Part shown: positions 12,815 to 26,400 of the stretch, piece by piece
Position numbering within the stretch: position 1 is the stretch's first letter
How the letters are laid out: every line of letters begins with the position of its first letter
Source: Axinella damicornis
Taxonomy: Eukaryota > Porifera > Demospongiae > Axinellida > Axinellidae
DNA length: 64,000 nucleotides
Direction: 5' to 3'
Assembly: GCA_963931865.1 (NCBI GenBank)
Contig: OZ007506.1
Coordinates: 7,656,451 to 7,720,450 of the forward strand
Translations under genes and position numbers: made by a program
The notes under the pieces: generated by a model
What the model was told of the DNA's origin: nothing
The model's input: the letters and a program-made list of their open reading frames with translations, nothing else
Databases searched by the model: none

Positions 12815-14595
12815 GGAGGGAGAGAAATTGAGGCTATGCCTACATGTATGTATAATCAATTTGGGGGGTGGTTAGCTACATACGTAGGGCTTATCATCAT
12901 CTACTGAACAGCTAAACTACAATAATTGCCGAGCGCATTAGCGCAAGGCTCTGAATGGGGAATTTATTCTCACTATATGTGCATGCATGTACATGTACGT
13001 ATGCACGCACATACGTACGTACCAGCACCAGGAATGCTGATAATGTTGCGTGTTTCCTGCCAGCCGATTGATTTGCCACGAGGGCTTGACAGTGCGAGAG
13101 TTACTACATGTACCTTGAGACTCAGATCAGTGGACGAGCATGTGGTGCCTCCAGGGCTTGCAGAGCTCAGAGCTGCTACATATGGAGTCGAACAGTGAGC
13201 GCAGTCGACATTTGTTTGCGAATCCACAATGTCTTGCGTAGCCAGAGGCTAGCGAGCGGGGCCTTCAGGACTTGCAGAACTACCTCAGCTAAATGTGGAG
13301 TCCAACATTGAGCGCAATTTTACCTCAGCTCCACACTCTCAAACTCACACTGGCAATACAGATCGATCGTGTACATGTACATGTAGATAGATGCTCGTGA
13401 GCACATGGTCAGGTCATGGGTACGCATGCGGCGCATGCGAGGCATGATGCTGATATGTATTCCTAGTCACAACTTAAAGAAGAGTGCAGAGGTTAGTTTA
13501 TCGCACTGTGACATTTTGTGGAAGTGGTCTGCACGAACGTGTACGTACCTGGTGTCTTGTTCTGGGACCTCAGTGTCTACTGTCCTGGAATCAGGGGAAG
13601 GATTCAAACTGGAACAGGGACAGAACAGGACAGAATTGAGACGGTACTAAAGCAGAATCACAGACACAATACATGAATCTAACTGCGTATCTTCTACTCC
13701 ATGAGTTGCATGTATAAATCACCACCACAGCATGACAACTCCGCCTACAGTCTAATTCTCAGAACCGAGAGACCAGCTATTTTCTCAACTGTGGTTCCTT
13801 TAATTTTACAGAATCCTATGTACTATGTTAACTTACAGCCATATAGGCACGGGAATGATGATATAGTACTTTATGATGTGCTTAGTGCTACTCACGTGAC
13901 CCTCAACGAATCAGACGCCTCAGAATCGATCACATGATGGAGCATTAAATCGCTTATTGCACACTTTAGTGTGCATTATCTAGATAATGCACTGCAAACT
14001 GGTATTTAAATATTAGTTAACATGCAGACATCTTGGTACATACAAGGGAGGAGAGTAACAATGTTGCTGTACAGTGGCTAGTATTAGTACGCCATTATAC
14101 GGCCGGTGCCCTGCACAGATTCATTTTAAAGGCATCACTAGTTGATGTAATGGAGTGCTGTTGAAGGTGTACACAATCCTAATAGTGATTCTATATAATG
14201 CCTGCCTTCACAGTACAGGCCACAAGCAGACAACAGTACTTACCTGTCAGCGGGAGTAGGTGTGTGTTGTGGAGAGGTGGTGGTGGGGGAGGGAGGAGTG
14301 ATCTTGCCGGTACAGATGTCACAGTGGTGATCAAATACATGGCTACCATGTTGAGATGTTGTGTTAGTCAATATGTCCAGAACCCCTCCCCCTCCAGACG
14401 CCGGTTTATTGGAGTCTGTTGCCTTGGAATGAGACTTGGGCTCAGCAATGGTGGGCTTGGACTCAGAAGAGGGTTTGGAATGGGATTTGGAGTCTGCACC
14501 CCCCGGGAGTGTCTTGGTCGGTGTGGGAGTTGTGGGGGTGGTAGGCGTCATGGGCAACTTTTTCGCTGCCTCACTGGCAGCTATCGTCTGTGATA

Positions 14596-14638
<43 letters not shown>

Positions 14639-17331
14639 GTGTTGTGTATGTGTGCATGTGTGCGTGTGCATGTGTGTGTGTGCATGTGTGTGGACGTGTA
14701 TGGGGAAAGGGGGAGGAGAATTTTGTAGAGACTGACACCTCATGAAAGCATTAATTTGCCCAGTTTATTCCTTCTTTCAGTTTGCATTGACAATAACATA
14801 AGGAAGTGGAAGGCCTGGTTTCAAAGATCACATCACATGGGTGTGAGTGGAGTCAGCATCATGCACGTCGCTTGGTTCGGGTGCTCCACTTCTCCAGACA
14901 TTTCTCGATCGGTCTCGGTCTTATAGAGCGAGGGCGGTGATGTATGTGTACCTCTATTCTATCACAGAACTGAAAGGAAACTGAAAGGACCTAAAGCTTA
15001 GCCAGTGTGTGTACCTCTATTCTATCCTGTGAGTCGGTCTCAATCTCCACATCCCCCTTATACGTCTTTTTCCGGATGGTTCCTGCCAGCGCCTGCGCCT
15101 CTTCTTCTGCCACCTTGATCATCTCCAGATTCTAAGAGGGGTGTGGTGTACGTGAATAATTGTATGTGTGTGTGTAAAGTGTACATGTGTGTGCGCGTAA
15201 AAGTGAATGTACATGTACTCCAGTAAAAGTCGGCATTCACTGCATGGTATCTTCTTCTACATGTGTGGGTGGTTCAAGTAAAAACAGTACCTTATGTATA
15301 AATTTTTATATCCTCACAGACAAAGGAATACAAATGGCCGTCCTTACCTGTGAATGTGCAGCTACATAGTTAACTTGCATATATATAATATTAGCTTGCA
15401 TAATATCATCAGTGCACGAAGACAGAGCCCACCTTAATTGACTGGAAAATGAATATCATTAAGGTTACGGGATCCCTGCGCGCGGATACGCACACCGTAT
15501 ACTTAATTAAGCGCTATTTCATAGTTTTTTTGTCACCAAAAACAAAGCCGTGTGTTCCGACCTGGACTTGGAAGACCGTGTTGAAATAGGCACGAACAGT
15601 ATAGAAAGGGCCGGACGAAGCGTTTTTGTAAATGCTGATGACCGTTCCGAAGTTATTCGACACTGTATTCCAAAGACGGGAATCAAGATGGCGGTTATTT
15701 GTACTCAAGGGTCGTTCTTTTGAAGACAGTTCAACGTAGCCACAAAACGCTTCCGTCCCGCCCTAGAGCTTCCTATGGCGTGTCTCCCAACAGTAGAATC
15801 GAGTTGCTGGCGGTCTTCGCACTGGAGATTTTTGGTGAATAGTTTGCTGGAATCGATTTAACCAGCGTACGACGGCTACAGTGTGAGCTGCTGTAATGAT
15901 GTTTGGTCTGCATGTTGACTACCCTCCCTGCTTTGTGTCGAGTAAGTTTGATTTCGCTAGCTTACTTTCTGTGCGAGAAAAATGGGGTTGAACAAATTGT
16001 CTGGCCACGCCCACCACGCAGGGATCCCGTAACCTTAAGGTACAGTTTTTACCTGAACCACCCACATGTATATTCTTGCAACTCAGCCGTATAGCGCCAA
16101 ATTTTCGAGGCGCATAATTTTGCGGTTTTTGTGGATTGGTCTTGGACCGCAAAAACGAAGCTTGCGAATGTTTTTAAATACTATATAGTAGCGCCCAGAG
16201 GATCTATATAGCTATCACTTGACAGTGAACTGTACCGCCACACAAACATGGAGCACACACTCGATATCTTCTTTGGCACATGACCGATGTGTCCATGTTG
16301 AAACTATATGTAGCTGATCTGAGATCTGTGGCAACCGAAATGTTCAGCATTGAGCTCAGAGCGGCGACGGTTCGTGGGTATCACGCGTACCAAGACAGCT
16401 GGGATGCAGCTATCACATATCGGTGAACAGTTGCCTTGTACGAGAGAGCCTGGGAACCGCAAGGATCCCTTTCCTGTGGCAAGTGGTGAGAGATCGAGTG
16501 TTACCGTGTCACAACAACTACAAACGATCGATTGCATGAGTGTGCACGTCGGCCCACACTACTGGTTTAATTGCATGTGGCGGCAGCACCATCAGCAGAC
16601 TGAGCGTGACGCGCGCATGGCTAACCAGAATCCTCGATCTGCGAAAATTATTTCCACTAATTTTTTAAAAGGCCAATCTGCGAAAATTTTGTCCCTCAAA
16701 ACTTTGGCACTATACGGTATCGATCAGTAAAAGTCACTATGTCTTTACGGGACGCAGTTGTCCAAGAGGAGGTGCAGCCCACCTTCTTAATGGTCTGCTC
16801 CCTCCACTGTGAGAGTTCTTCAGAGGCTAGCTTTTCAGAGCTCATTCTTACGAGCTCACGAGGAGACAGCTGCTTCAACACAACCTTGCGAAAGAGACCC
16901 TGGGGGAGATGGAGGAGAAGGGAAGGGAGAGACAGGATGTGAAGAGTAACGACCACACACATATGTATGTACATGTATAGGGGCACGTGGAAGACACAAT
17001 AAAGATGAACTGCATGTGACCTATTCATAACTGGCAAAGTGAAACGGCTTTCGACAGATTGGTGACCGTCCATTTGGAAGCAGTAGTCCAGATACAGACC
17101 AGACCCCCCCGCCCCATTCCACACACCTGGTTCTTGCTGTCCTTAAGGTTGAACAGCAGGCTGCGGTATTTGGTCTTGTACCGTGGAGTAATGTCCTGGT
17201 GGATTGCAAACAGCCTGTTCTCAATTTCATTTGCAATCTTCTCAACGTCCTCTTGAGAGACGTCCTGCAGGTCACCCACATCCTCACACCTGTTCGAAGG
17301 AGATTGTGTGTGCACATGTATATGTGTGTGC

Positions 17332-17420
<89 letters not shown>

Positions 17421-20400
17421 GATATTTATCTCTAACAGGAAATATATGGGTAGTTACATGTACATTCAATTATTCTGCATGTCACTCCATCCAAGCATAC
17501 TGAAAACTTGAAAACTTGGGTGCACATGCATTATACTAGTGGAATGCAGGACATTGGTGGGCGAGCCCGAGCGAAGTGCATGCGCATGCATGCAGGACAT
17601 GCAAGGAGCAGTTGCATTCACATGACTGTCATCAGAATGTGACCGGGCAATGAGCATAGTAGGCCACAGAAATTATGACACTAAACATACACTTATGCAC
17701 ATCACAGCAACTGTGAGTCAGGTTGGTGTTTATAGCTGAAGCAGTCCAGCAGCCACGTCACCGGCCATCGCGTAGGTCCACGAGCTGTCTCCGTCTTTGT
17801 CAGTGCCGCCACCGAGGAGGCAGAATGTTCATGGTGCTTTAACCAATGAATAGATAGGTCCACGCGAGTGGCCTCCGTCTTTGTTGTCGCCATCGTCCGT
17901 CGAACAGGTAGATGGTTCACCATTCCTTGAAGTGCGTAGGGTTTGTTGATTATAGTCTTGTTCCCAGACCGTTTATCCAGCACGTGTATCGGTCTGGGAC
18001 CAAGACTATGTTGATCATTATTGTGCACGTGCAAGTGAAATTCGCTGATTTAAAATTTACGGTAACTGCAAGATCCACACAAACATACACACGCACAGCG
18101 CAATGAAGTCACGCTAGTGTGGGCACAGCGCAATGAAGTCACGCTAGTGTGGGGCTCGCTCAGGCTCGCCCCAACTACCTTTTGATAGTGCATTACCTAC
18201 ACGTACACGTACATGTAAATTTGTATTGTCGTCAATCCCCCTACAGACAGCTGGCAGTGTGTATGGAACACAATGCATACACATGGTCACTAGGAGAATG
18301 CAGGGCTTGTGGAGCTCGTCTGAAGTGCAGCATACGGTCATTGGCTGGCCACGCGGCGTAACATACAAACTTGGGGGTGGGGCCTGAATATAAGTAGCTT
18401 CTGCCCAGAGGAAGGGTGCTGCGCTGCACCATGGGTGTATGTACACTACCCTGAGCTACATGTAGTCTAGTCCCCAGACCCTCCACGCACCATCCACGCA
18501 CGCTCCCCATTCATAGCTCATCCTCCGCTCAGTCTGCAGTTTCAAGTTTGCAGTATTAAGTAGACTATGTTGAACCCATTCTCATTCACGGCGGTCTGCA
18601 GTTTCAAGTTCGTAGTACACAGCTAGACTATGTTGAGCCCATTCATTCACACAGTCTCAGGTTCGCAGTACATGTAGTTCATCTCATAGCGACTACCGTG
18701 TAAATGATAGCTGGCCCCATCACCGTCATGCTGGCAGTCCAGCACGCACGTGCGCGGCACCACGTTACGATTTGTACCCGTGTATACAGTCATATGCTAA
18801 ACGGGTACCTCACAGACAGACGGACATCCTGAGACTATGTGGGGCTCACTCAGGCTCGTCCCAATAACTCTGCAGTCCCAGCCTGACTATTTCACAACCC
18901 AGTCCATTTAGTCATTCCCCGACCGCATAGAATGGAACCAAGTTAAGAACATCGTACCTCTTCCACAGTATCTGGTAGAGAGCCCGCTTTGCATTGGCCC
19001 GCACAGACACAGGATCCATGAGAGAGGGTTTCAGCTTTGTAGGGCTCTCTGGAGCTTCCTTCTTCACCTCCATCTTCCCCCGGGCGACCTTACCGGGGCT
19101 ACGGGGAACTGTGTGCGTGTATGTGTTGGAGGAACCACAAAAATTAGTGTGATATTCGTTCTGCAAACAGACAGTATTCAGCAATGCCACAAGCCACTTT
19201 TTCTTCCTGTCTAGATGTCAAATGTGGCCTTCTGATTGGCCAAATATTCCTTGAATATGTCTCGGACTACATTGAATTACATGAAGGCAAACCAATAGTT
19301 CATTGACAATCAAAGATTACTGAGACAAACATGCTATATTCCAGTTGCACAAGTCATATATACCAGCTAGTCTACCCTAGTTCACGAACCAAATCCATGC
19401 AGATACATACCCTTCCCAGCTGGTAGAAGCACTTGGTACGAGGGGTGCACCTTCAACCATGGCACCAGATTCTTCTCACTTGGCGCCGAAATCCCCATCA
19501 CCACCTTCCCAGTGGCCTTCTCCACCACAGTGACACCCCCTGAGCCACGGACGAACTCCGAGGGGGTCGTTTGGATTGAGACCCCCTTGTTGGAGAGCAG
19601 TTTGAGCATCTCTGCTGAGTGTTTCTCGATGCAGACTGGGCCACAGTATACTGAGGGGGAAGGGGCCAGCTTGTCACAACCAGGGCCAATGCACGGAGTG
19701 TGGAGCTCCTCCTGAGGGAGAGGAAGGTTGGCACATGACTTGCATACAGTCCGATAGAGCTACTATATCACACTGTCCACACAACAGCTACATGTACAAT
19801 GTACATCTAGTCACTGCTTATTGTATGTACAGTGTAATAATGCCTGAGGCTATGAACTGGGGTGTTAGCACTTGAAAACATGTATATGTGGCAAAGCTCT
19901 CAATAATTTCGTTCCCAGACCCTTAGTGTGTTAACTAAATTACCAAACGTAGACAGTGGAGGTCAGTCTTATTGGTTGTTAAACATACGTACACTGTACC
20001 CTAGATAAGGTTCCCATTGGTTTTAATCCTCAAAACTTCACACAGCCATCCTTTGTAGATTCGTAAATGAATAACTACACCCACTCATTAATGAGTAAGC
20101 GATCAAGATGCTTGGGCAATGGTAACTTGCTCTAGCAGAAAAATCAGCCTTGAACACTGGAATTTGAGGCTGTACAAGGAGACAGCACTGTTTTCTAGGC
20201 CCATTTACGATTAAAACCTGAGATATGGCCAATTCGGCTCCAACCAAGGTATTTAAACGGCCAAGCCCAGATGCTTCCATGCGGCTTGCACCCTTCAGGT
20301 GCACCCACCCACCCCCTTGTCCCGCCCTTTTGCTGTCGCAGCACCTAAGTCCAAGGACATTGATGGATGTGACATCATGAAGCTGAAAGTCTCATGACGC

Positions 20401-23400
20401 ATGTATGCATCATTGGTTGGTGATGGGTTAATGCTAACTTGGGGCTTCTACTTACAGGTCGGTTACACTACAGACTGAGAAGGGTGGAGTCGCTCCAGTT
20501 CGACACAGATCGATCTCAGAGGTGTGTTTACACTACACTGCATGAGTGCTCCATGTAGGTGCGGTTCGGGGTCGAAGTTCATGATTAGTCATGTGCCCAG
20601 ACCACATCATCACAAGACTAGTCATGTTTAAGCGTTGAAGTTAGAAAAGATGGCGTCTCACGATAGATCAAGGTCCTTGCTCATGCTGGTATGGAAACAG
20701 GCCGGTGAAGTCGACAGTAGACTAGCAGTGGCAAGAAAGAGAATGAGAACACAAAGAAGAGCTGAGCAAGCCGTGTCTTCCTCTCTGTGGTGAGTTGTTT
20801 GTCCAGAATCCTAGAAGTATCTGGATGTATTCAAGGTCTAGTCATTGATGGGAAGACGTTGTGTTGGGTAATTTTGGACATCATGACTGGATGGAAAAGT
20901 TCAGAATGAGCCAAGACTTTCCAGTATCTCTGTGATCAGCTGAGGCCACTAATACAGAGGGAGAACACTCGCATGAGAAGGTCTGTGTCTACTGAGCGTC
21001 GGGTTGCCATCACTCTTTGGGTATTAGCCACACCTGCTGAATACCGTAGTGTGGCTCATCTGTTTGGAGTAGTTCATTGTACTGCTTGTGTGATACATGT
21101 AGTTAATGAGACCTGCAGAGCTATTGTGGAAAAACTTTTCCCCGTGTACACTCGGTTCCGATTAGGGGATGGCTTGAAGGATGTTGTGAGGAGGTTCAAG
21201 GAGAGGATTGGCATTCTACAGTGCGCTGGTTCTATTGACGGATCACATATACCGATAACACTACTAACATGTACCTAGCATGAACCATACAGACTATTAC
21301 AATCGTAAAAGGTGGTACTCGATGTTCGTGCAAGCAGTTGTGGACCACAACTACACATGTATGTATCTCTTCAGCACTGGCTGGCCGCAAAGTGTGCAAG
21401 ATGCAAGGGTCCTTGCAAATTGTTCTGTTTTCAGAAAGGTGACCAGTCATGAACTGCTTCAAGGTAAAGAACTGCAAGTACAGGGACAAACACACGGAGA
21501 TCCAGCATAGTATCCCTCTACTGCCATGGTTGATAAAGTCATTCCCTTTCTCTTCATCTTTAAACTCTCACTAAAAGACATTTAATTACAGGTTATCACG
21601 AGCATGTGCTGTTGTGGAAATAGCTTTTGGAAGATTTAAAGCATGTTGGTGCAGATTGCCGAAGCAAATAGATATGGACATTGTCACATTGACAATGGTG
21701 CACACATCATTGCGGCCTGCTGTGTACTACACAACATGTGTGAGAATCACCATGACAGCATTAATGAGGAGTGGCTACATGTTCATGAAGTGGATTTGGA
21801 CCAGCCTGATGATGTACCTAACATGCCAACACAGTCATCAACAACTCGCTATGGAGGTAATCAAGTTCGAAAAGTACTGATGGACTATTTTAATCAAGAC
21901 TAATGTTATGACATTGTTTTTAAATGCCTTGGTACCCTCCCTCCAACACCAACTGTCCCACATCTGTCCCCCACTCTCCCATACCCACCCTCCCACATTC
22001 TGCCTTTTAACGTGCAGCATTTAACACTTGTCTCCTTGAAATCAGCACTGCACGCGTGTGTGCGTGCAGTATAGTACGTATGTATTAGATAGATCACACC
22101 TACCAGGGCTTTATCCGAAATACACGAAGTAATAAGGTCAGGGCGAAGCCTGAGACCTTATTGGATATTACTGAGTGTATTTCCGGGTAAAGCCCTGGTA
22201 GGTGTGATCTATGTGACTTGTATCCATGGTTGCTTAGTGACTCTTAGCAACTGTGACGTCAATCAGATGTGTGCATCTACATCGCATGTGAATTGCACGA
22301 GCTGTGGTTAGAGACCCCTAGTAACTAAACTGTGACGTTTTACAATGTCATCAAGCCAGCAAGGGATTTGAATTTTGACGACAGTGACCTTTAGGCTGGT
22401 GTGTGAGTGTCTCTTTGCATAGCTGAGTTGATGGAGGAGAACTGGGATCCGGATTTTCAGCCGCCAAGGAAGAAGGCCAAGCGTACCAAAGTTGCGATCG
22501 ATAAGCGTTTTGATGAAGCTAAAGGTGCAGATGAGGTGGCAGGAATTACCAAAGGATACGTACCTCCTAATACTGCCAAGAATACCACCTGGGCTATGCG
22601 AGTATTCGAAGAGTGGCGTTGTGCTCAGAAGAAGAAATATACTGGTGATGAAGTATGTGGTGCGATTCTCCTGCTACTGATAGCTAGCCTCGTTCCCAGG
22701 CCCAAGACGGTGAGGAGAAAAGGGCCTGGTTTCCACTGTTTGCGCATGCGCTAAAGAGCGGTGGAATTCCACCGGCACCGTGGACGTTCGATTATGTTTG
22801 TATACTCGTGAAGTCGAGCGGATAACGTGATCAGTACAGTACAATAACTAGCTAGCTATAGGCTTGTGTTACAACAGCTCTCAATCGTGCTCTCCTATGC
22901 CCTCAGGTAGCAAGGCGCTCCTGAATTGATCATGAGCTAGTAAATAGTGACCTGCGATTGAAAGATGGGGTGTTTTCGTGTGGCTACCATCGCACCGACC
23001 AGGTGGAGTCAGTATGTACATGTACCAGACTCTTCCGTTGTTTTGAATAACGAATTTTGGGTAATTCTGTTGCAGTGGCAGTACAATTGTGGCTGTGTCG
23101 CCCTTATCTCGCGGATGGAGGACAAGTGTATCAAAATAGATAGCGTCACACGCTCGACCATGTGACTACGAAGACGTCATTTGCACCCTCCCCCTTATGA
23201 ATACGTGTTACGGTTATAGATAATTAAGCGCATGTGCAAACAGTGGAAACCAGGCCCTTTTCTCCTCCCTCTCTCAGGCCTGGGAACGAGGCTAACTGAT
23301 AGCCTGAATTTTGGATACCACGCTTCGTGGCAGAAGTCCGAAGGCAAGATGGTGAGCCGTACCTGCCGAAAACCATCCACCAAATACTCACAGGTCTTCA

Positions 23401-26400
23401 AAGGTATATGCTTGACAAAAAACCACTGGCACCCAAGTTTCTGGATCAGAAGAAACCCAGTTTTTCGTGATATCCATCATGCTTGTGATTCTGTGTACCG
23501 AAAGCTATCACCAGCAAGGAGTTGGTACTGAGGTACGCCATGCTCCTATTATATCTGACGCGGAAGAAGAGAAGCTGTGGGTTACTGGTGTTGTTGATAT
23601 TAATACACCTAAGAGTTTGCAAAGAGCCATTTATTTCTACGTGGGGAAACGCTTTTGTGTTCGTGGAGGTGAAGAACAGAGGCGACTGCGTCCATCGATG
23701 TTGAAAAGGTCAAGCAATCCTGACTGCTACACTTATGTTGAACACGGATCTAAGAACCATTCCAGAAAACATCCCACAGTGTTGCTGAAGTACGCGTTTG
23801 AGCAGGATATCTTTTACTTGAGACCAAAGTCATCCGTCCCTGCCAGTGATGATGAAGCATGGTATGAGTGTGTTGCCGTTGGCAAGAACAGTCTGGCAAA
23901 CATGCTGAAGGTAGTGTGCCAAGAAGCTGGCATTGACGAGAAAGCAAATCATAGCAACTGGAACCACGTCTATGTTCCAAGCTAATGTTTCAGTGCGAGT
24001 TATCCAGAAAACAACTGGACGTAGATCTTTGCAAGCTTTACGATGCTACATTGTACGAAAGAGTTTCAGCAGATCAGCACAGAGAAGTGAGTAAACTCTT
24101 GATGCCTGCACGACCTAGCGCGGTTACTACTGACCTTGTGCGGACTGCTCCAGGACCAGAATGTACTGTTACTACTGACCTTGTGCGGCCTGCTCCAGGA
24201 CCAGAACGTACTACAGGTGACCTTGGAAAACTGTTTGGTGGCTTTCTCAACTGCTCAATTGGCAGTTTTACTGTGAACGTGAATCCCACTTATTCATCAG
24301 TTCAACTTGAGACTGATGTTGAGGCAGAGTTTGATAATCTTGTGCAGGATGTTAACTTTGACTGAGGAAGTTTAGCTGGTTTCGCAGGCAGTTGACTTCG
24401 TTTGCTTGTGGTAACCATGTACGCTTTCTTGAAGTATATATTCATGATGATTGTCATTGATTTCACCCAGACTTCCGGGGTAATATAGATATTGCCCTTG
24501 TTAGCGTGGTCTTAGTGTAATAACGCATTGTTGGCGTCTTTCATCTTATGGCTTCCCATGATACAACATACCACGTACATTTTAGTATATTATACGAGGG
24601 GCAACCACACTCCTGGTAGCCGCGGTTAAACGGTAGCACAAGCTAAGTGTGACAGTTCATTCCAATTATCACACATCACGTGAGTACCATGATGATAGCT
24701 AAATATAGAGAAGATCAGAAATTATTTAGTGCTCTGAAGTACCATTCATAAAGTAGCCATTCATAAGCTAAGTATTGCAATAAGTTCCAATTAATGCACA
24801 TGCCACGTGGCAACCACGCTCAGTCGATCGCGAGCAATGGCGACCAAAACATGCAAAAGGAAGACAAGATATTACTACAGCACTCACAACTTAGCCAGCA
24901 CGGTGAGTTTGGCATGTAAGCGTCAGTGAACGACAGCGATCACGGCCGTGTGGTCAGAATCTTCGTGTGCCTTTCCTAAGAACGGTACTGCCACCGGAAG
25001 TCGATGGAGCGCTCGAGCAATGGCGGCCAACGGCGAGACAAAAGCGCTCATATCTTCACCACCAAGGTGAGTTTCAGCACCAACTTTTATCATTCAGGTC
25101 AGTGCATGATAGCGATCATGGCGGTGTAGTCAGAATCTCTGTAGGCCAAGCCAAAGTACTCAATTATATTATTTATTTACGCGGCACAATTTTTCCCCTA
25201 CCAGGAGTGTAATAAGTAAAGTTATCCATACATTCTGTCAGAACACACTTCCTTGTCTGTCCGGCATTTGTACACTGTTAATATTTACTAGTGACATTGG
25301 AGGGCGAGCCTGAGCGAAGTGCATGTACGTGCAGGACATGCAAGTAGCCTCGAACCCAGGCCTGGGTTCGAGGCTAGACATGCAAGGAGCAGTTGCATTC
25401 ACATGACTGTCATCAGAATGTGACAGGGCAATGAGCATACATGTAGAAATTATGACACTAAACATACACTTGTGCACATCACAGCAATCGTGACTCAGGT
25501 TAGTGTTTATACATGTAGCTGAAGCAGTCTAGCAGGTACGTCACCGGCCATCGCGGTAGGTCCACGAGTTGTCTCCGTCTTTGTCAGTGTCGCCACCGAG
25601 GAGCCAGAATGTTCACGGTGCTCCAACCAATGAATAGGTACACGTAGGTCCACGAGTGGCCTCCGTCTTTGTTGTCGCCATCGTCCGTCAAACAAGTAGA
25701 CGGTTCACTATTCCTTGCATCGAGGAAGTGTGTAGGGTTTGTTTATTATTGTGCATGTGCAAGTGAAATTCACTGATTTAAAATTTACGGTAACTGCAAG
25801 ATCCACACAAACAGACACACGCACAGTGCAATGAAGTCAGGCTAGTGTGGGGCTCGCTCAGGCTTACCCCAATCATTTTTCAGTGTGGAGCAAACAGTGG
25901 GTACATGGGAAAGAACGCATGTGGATCAGCTGGTGGGTTCACTGGGTGGCTCAGTGGGTTCACTGGGTTGGAAGATCCAACCAGTGTCTGCATCATTTGC
26001 AGTTGAAATAGTCGTTCCTCCTTCTTTTGTCATTCTTCAAACTTCTCTTCTAATTCAAGGAAGATCTTATCACTCTCATTCAACCCTTCCGAAACAGTCT
26101 TCATCACCTTTGACATTCCATCCTCAATGACTTCTCTTCCCGTTAATATTCACTGGTGTTGATGATCCGCTTCTGCCAGTCTCAGTGTCAGCATCTTCCA
26201 CCAACCCACTTGTGCTCAGACTCCTCTCCGCTCCATCTTCCTCCAGATCTGACATCTCACCTGTTCCCTCTGTTCTGTCGTCCATTGTGTCAAGGACCAC
26301 AGGTGGTCGGGTTGCCGGTCAATTCCCCAAGATATCGTTCAGCCTCTCAAAAAACTTCCACTTCTTCCTCTCAGTTCCTGTCTGGCTGTGCGCATCTTTA

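Noticed and set aside
14436..14735. Plus-strand Cys/Val-rich frame
   Set aside because: It is a translation of (TG)n and of the strand opposite a confirmed exon.
15514..15708. Minus-strand frame inside the TTAA element
   Set aside because: It lies in a non-autonomous element and shows no transposase motifs.
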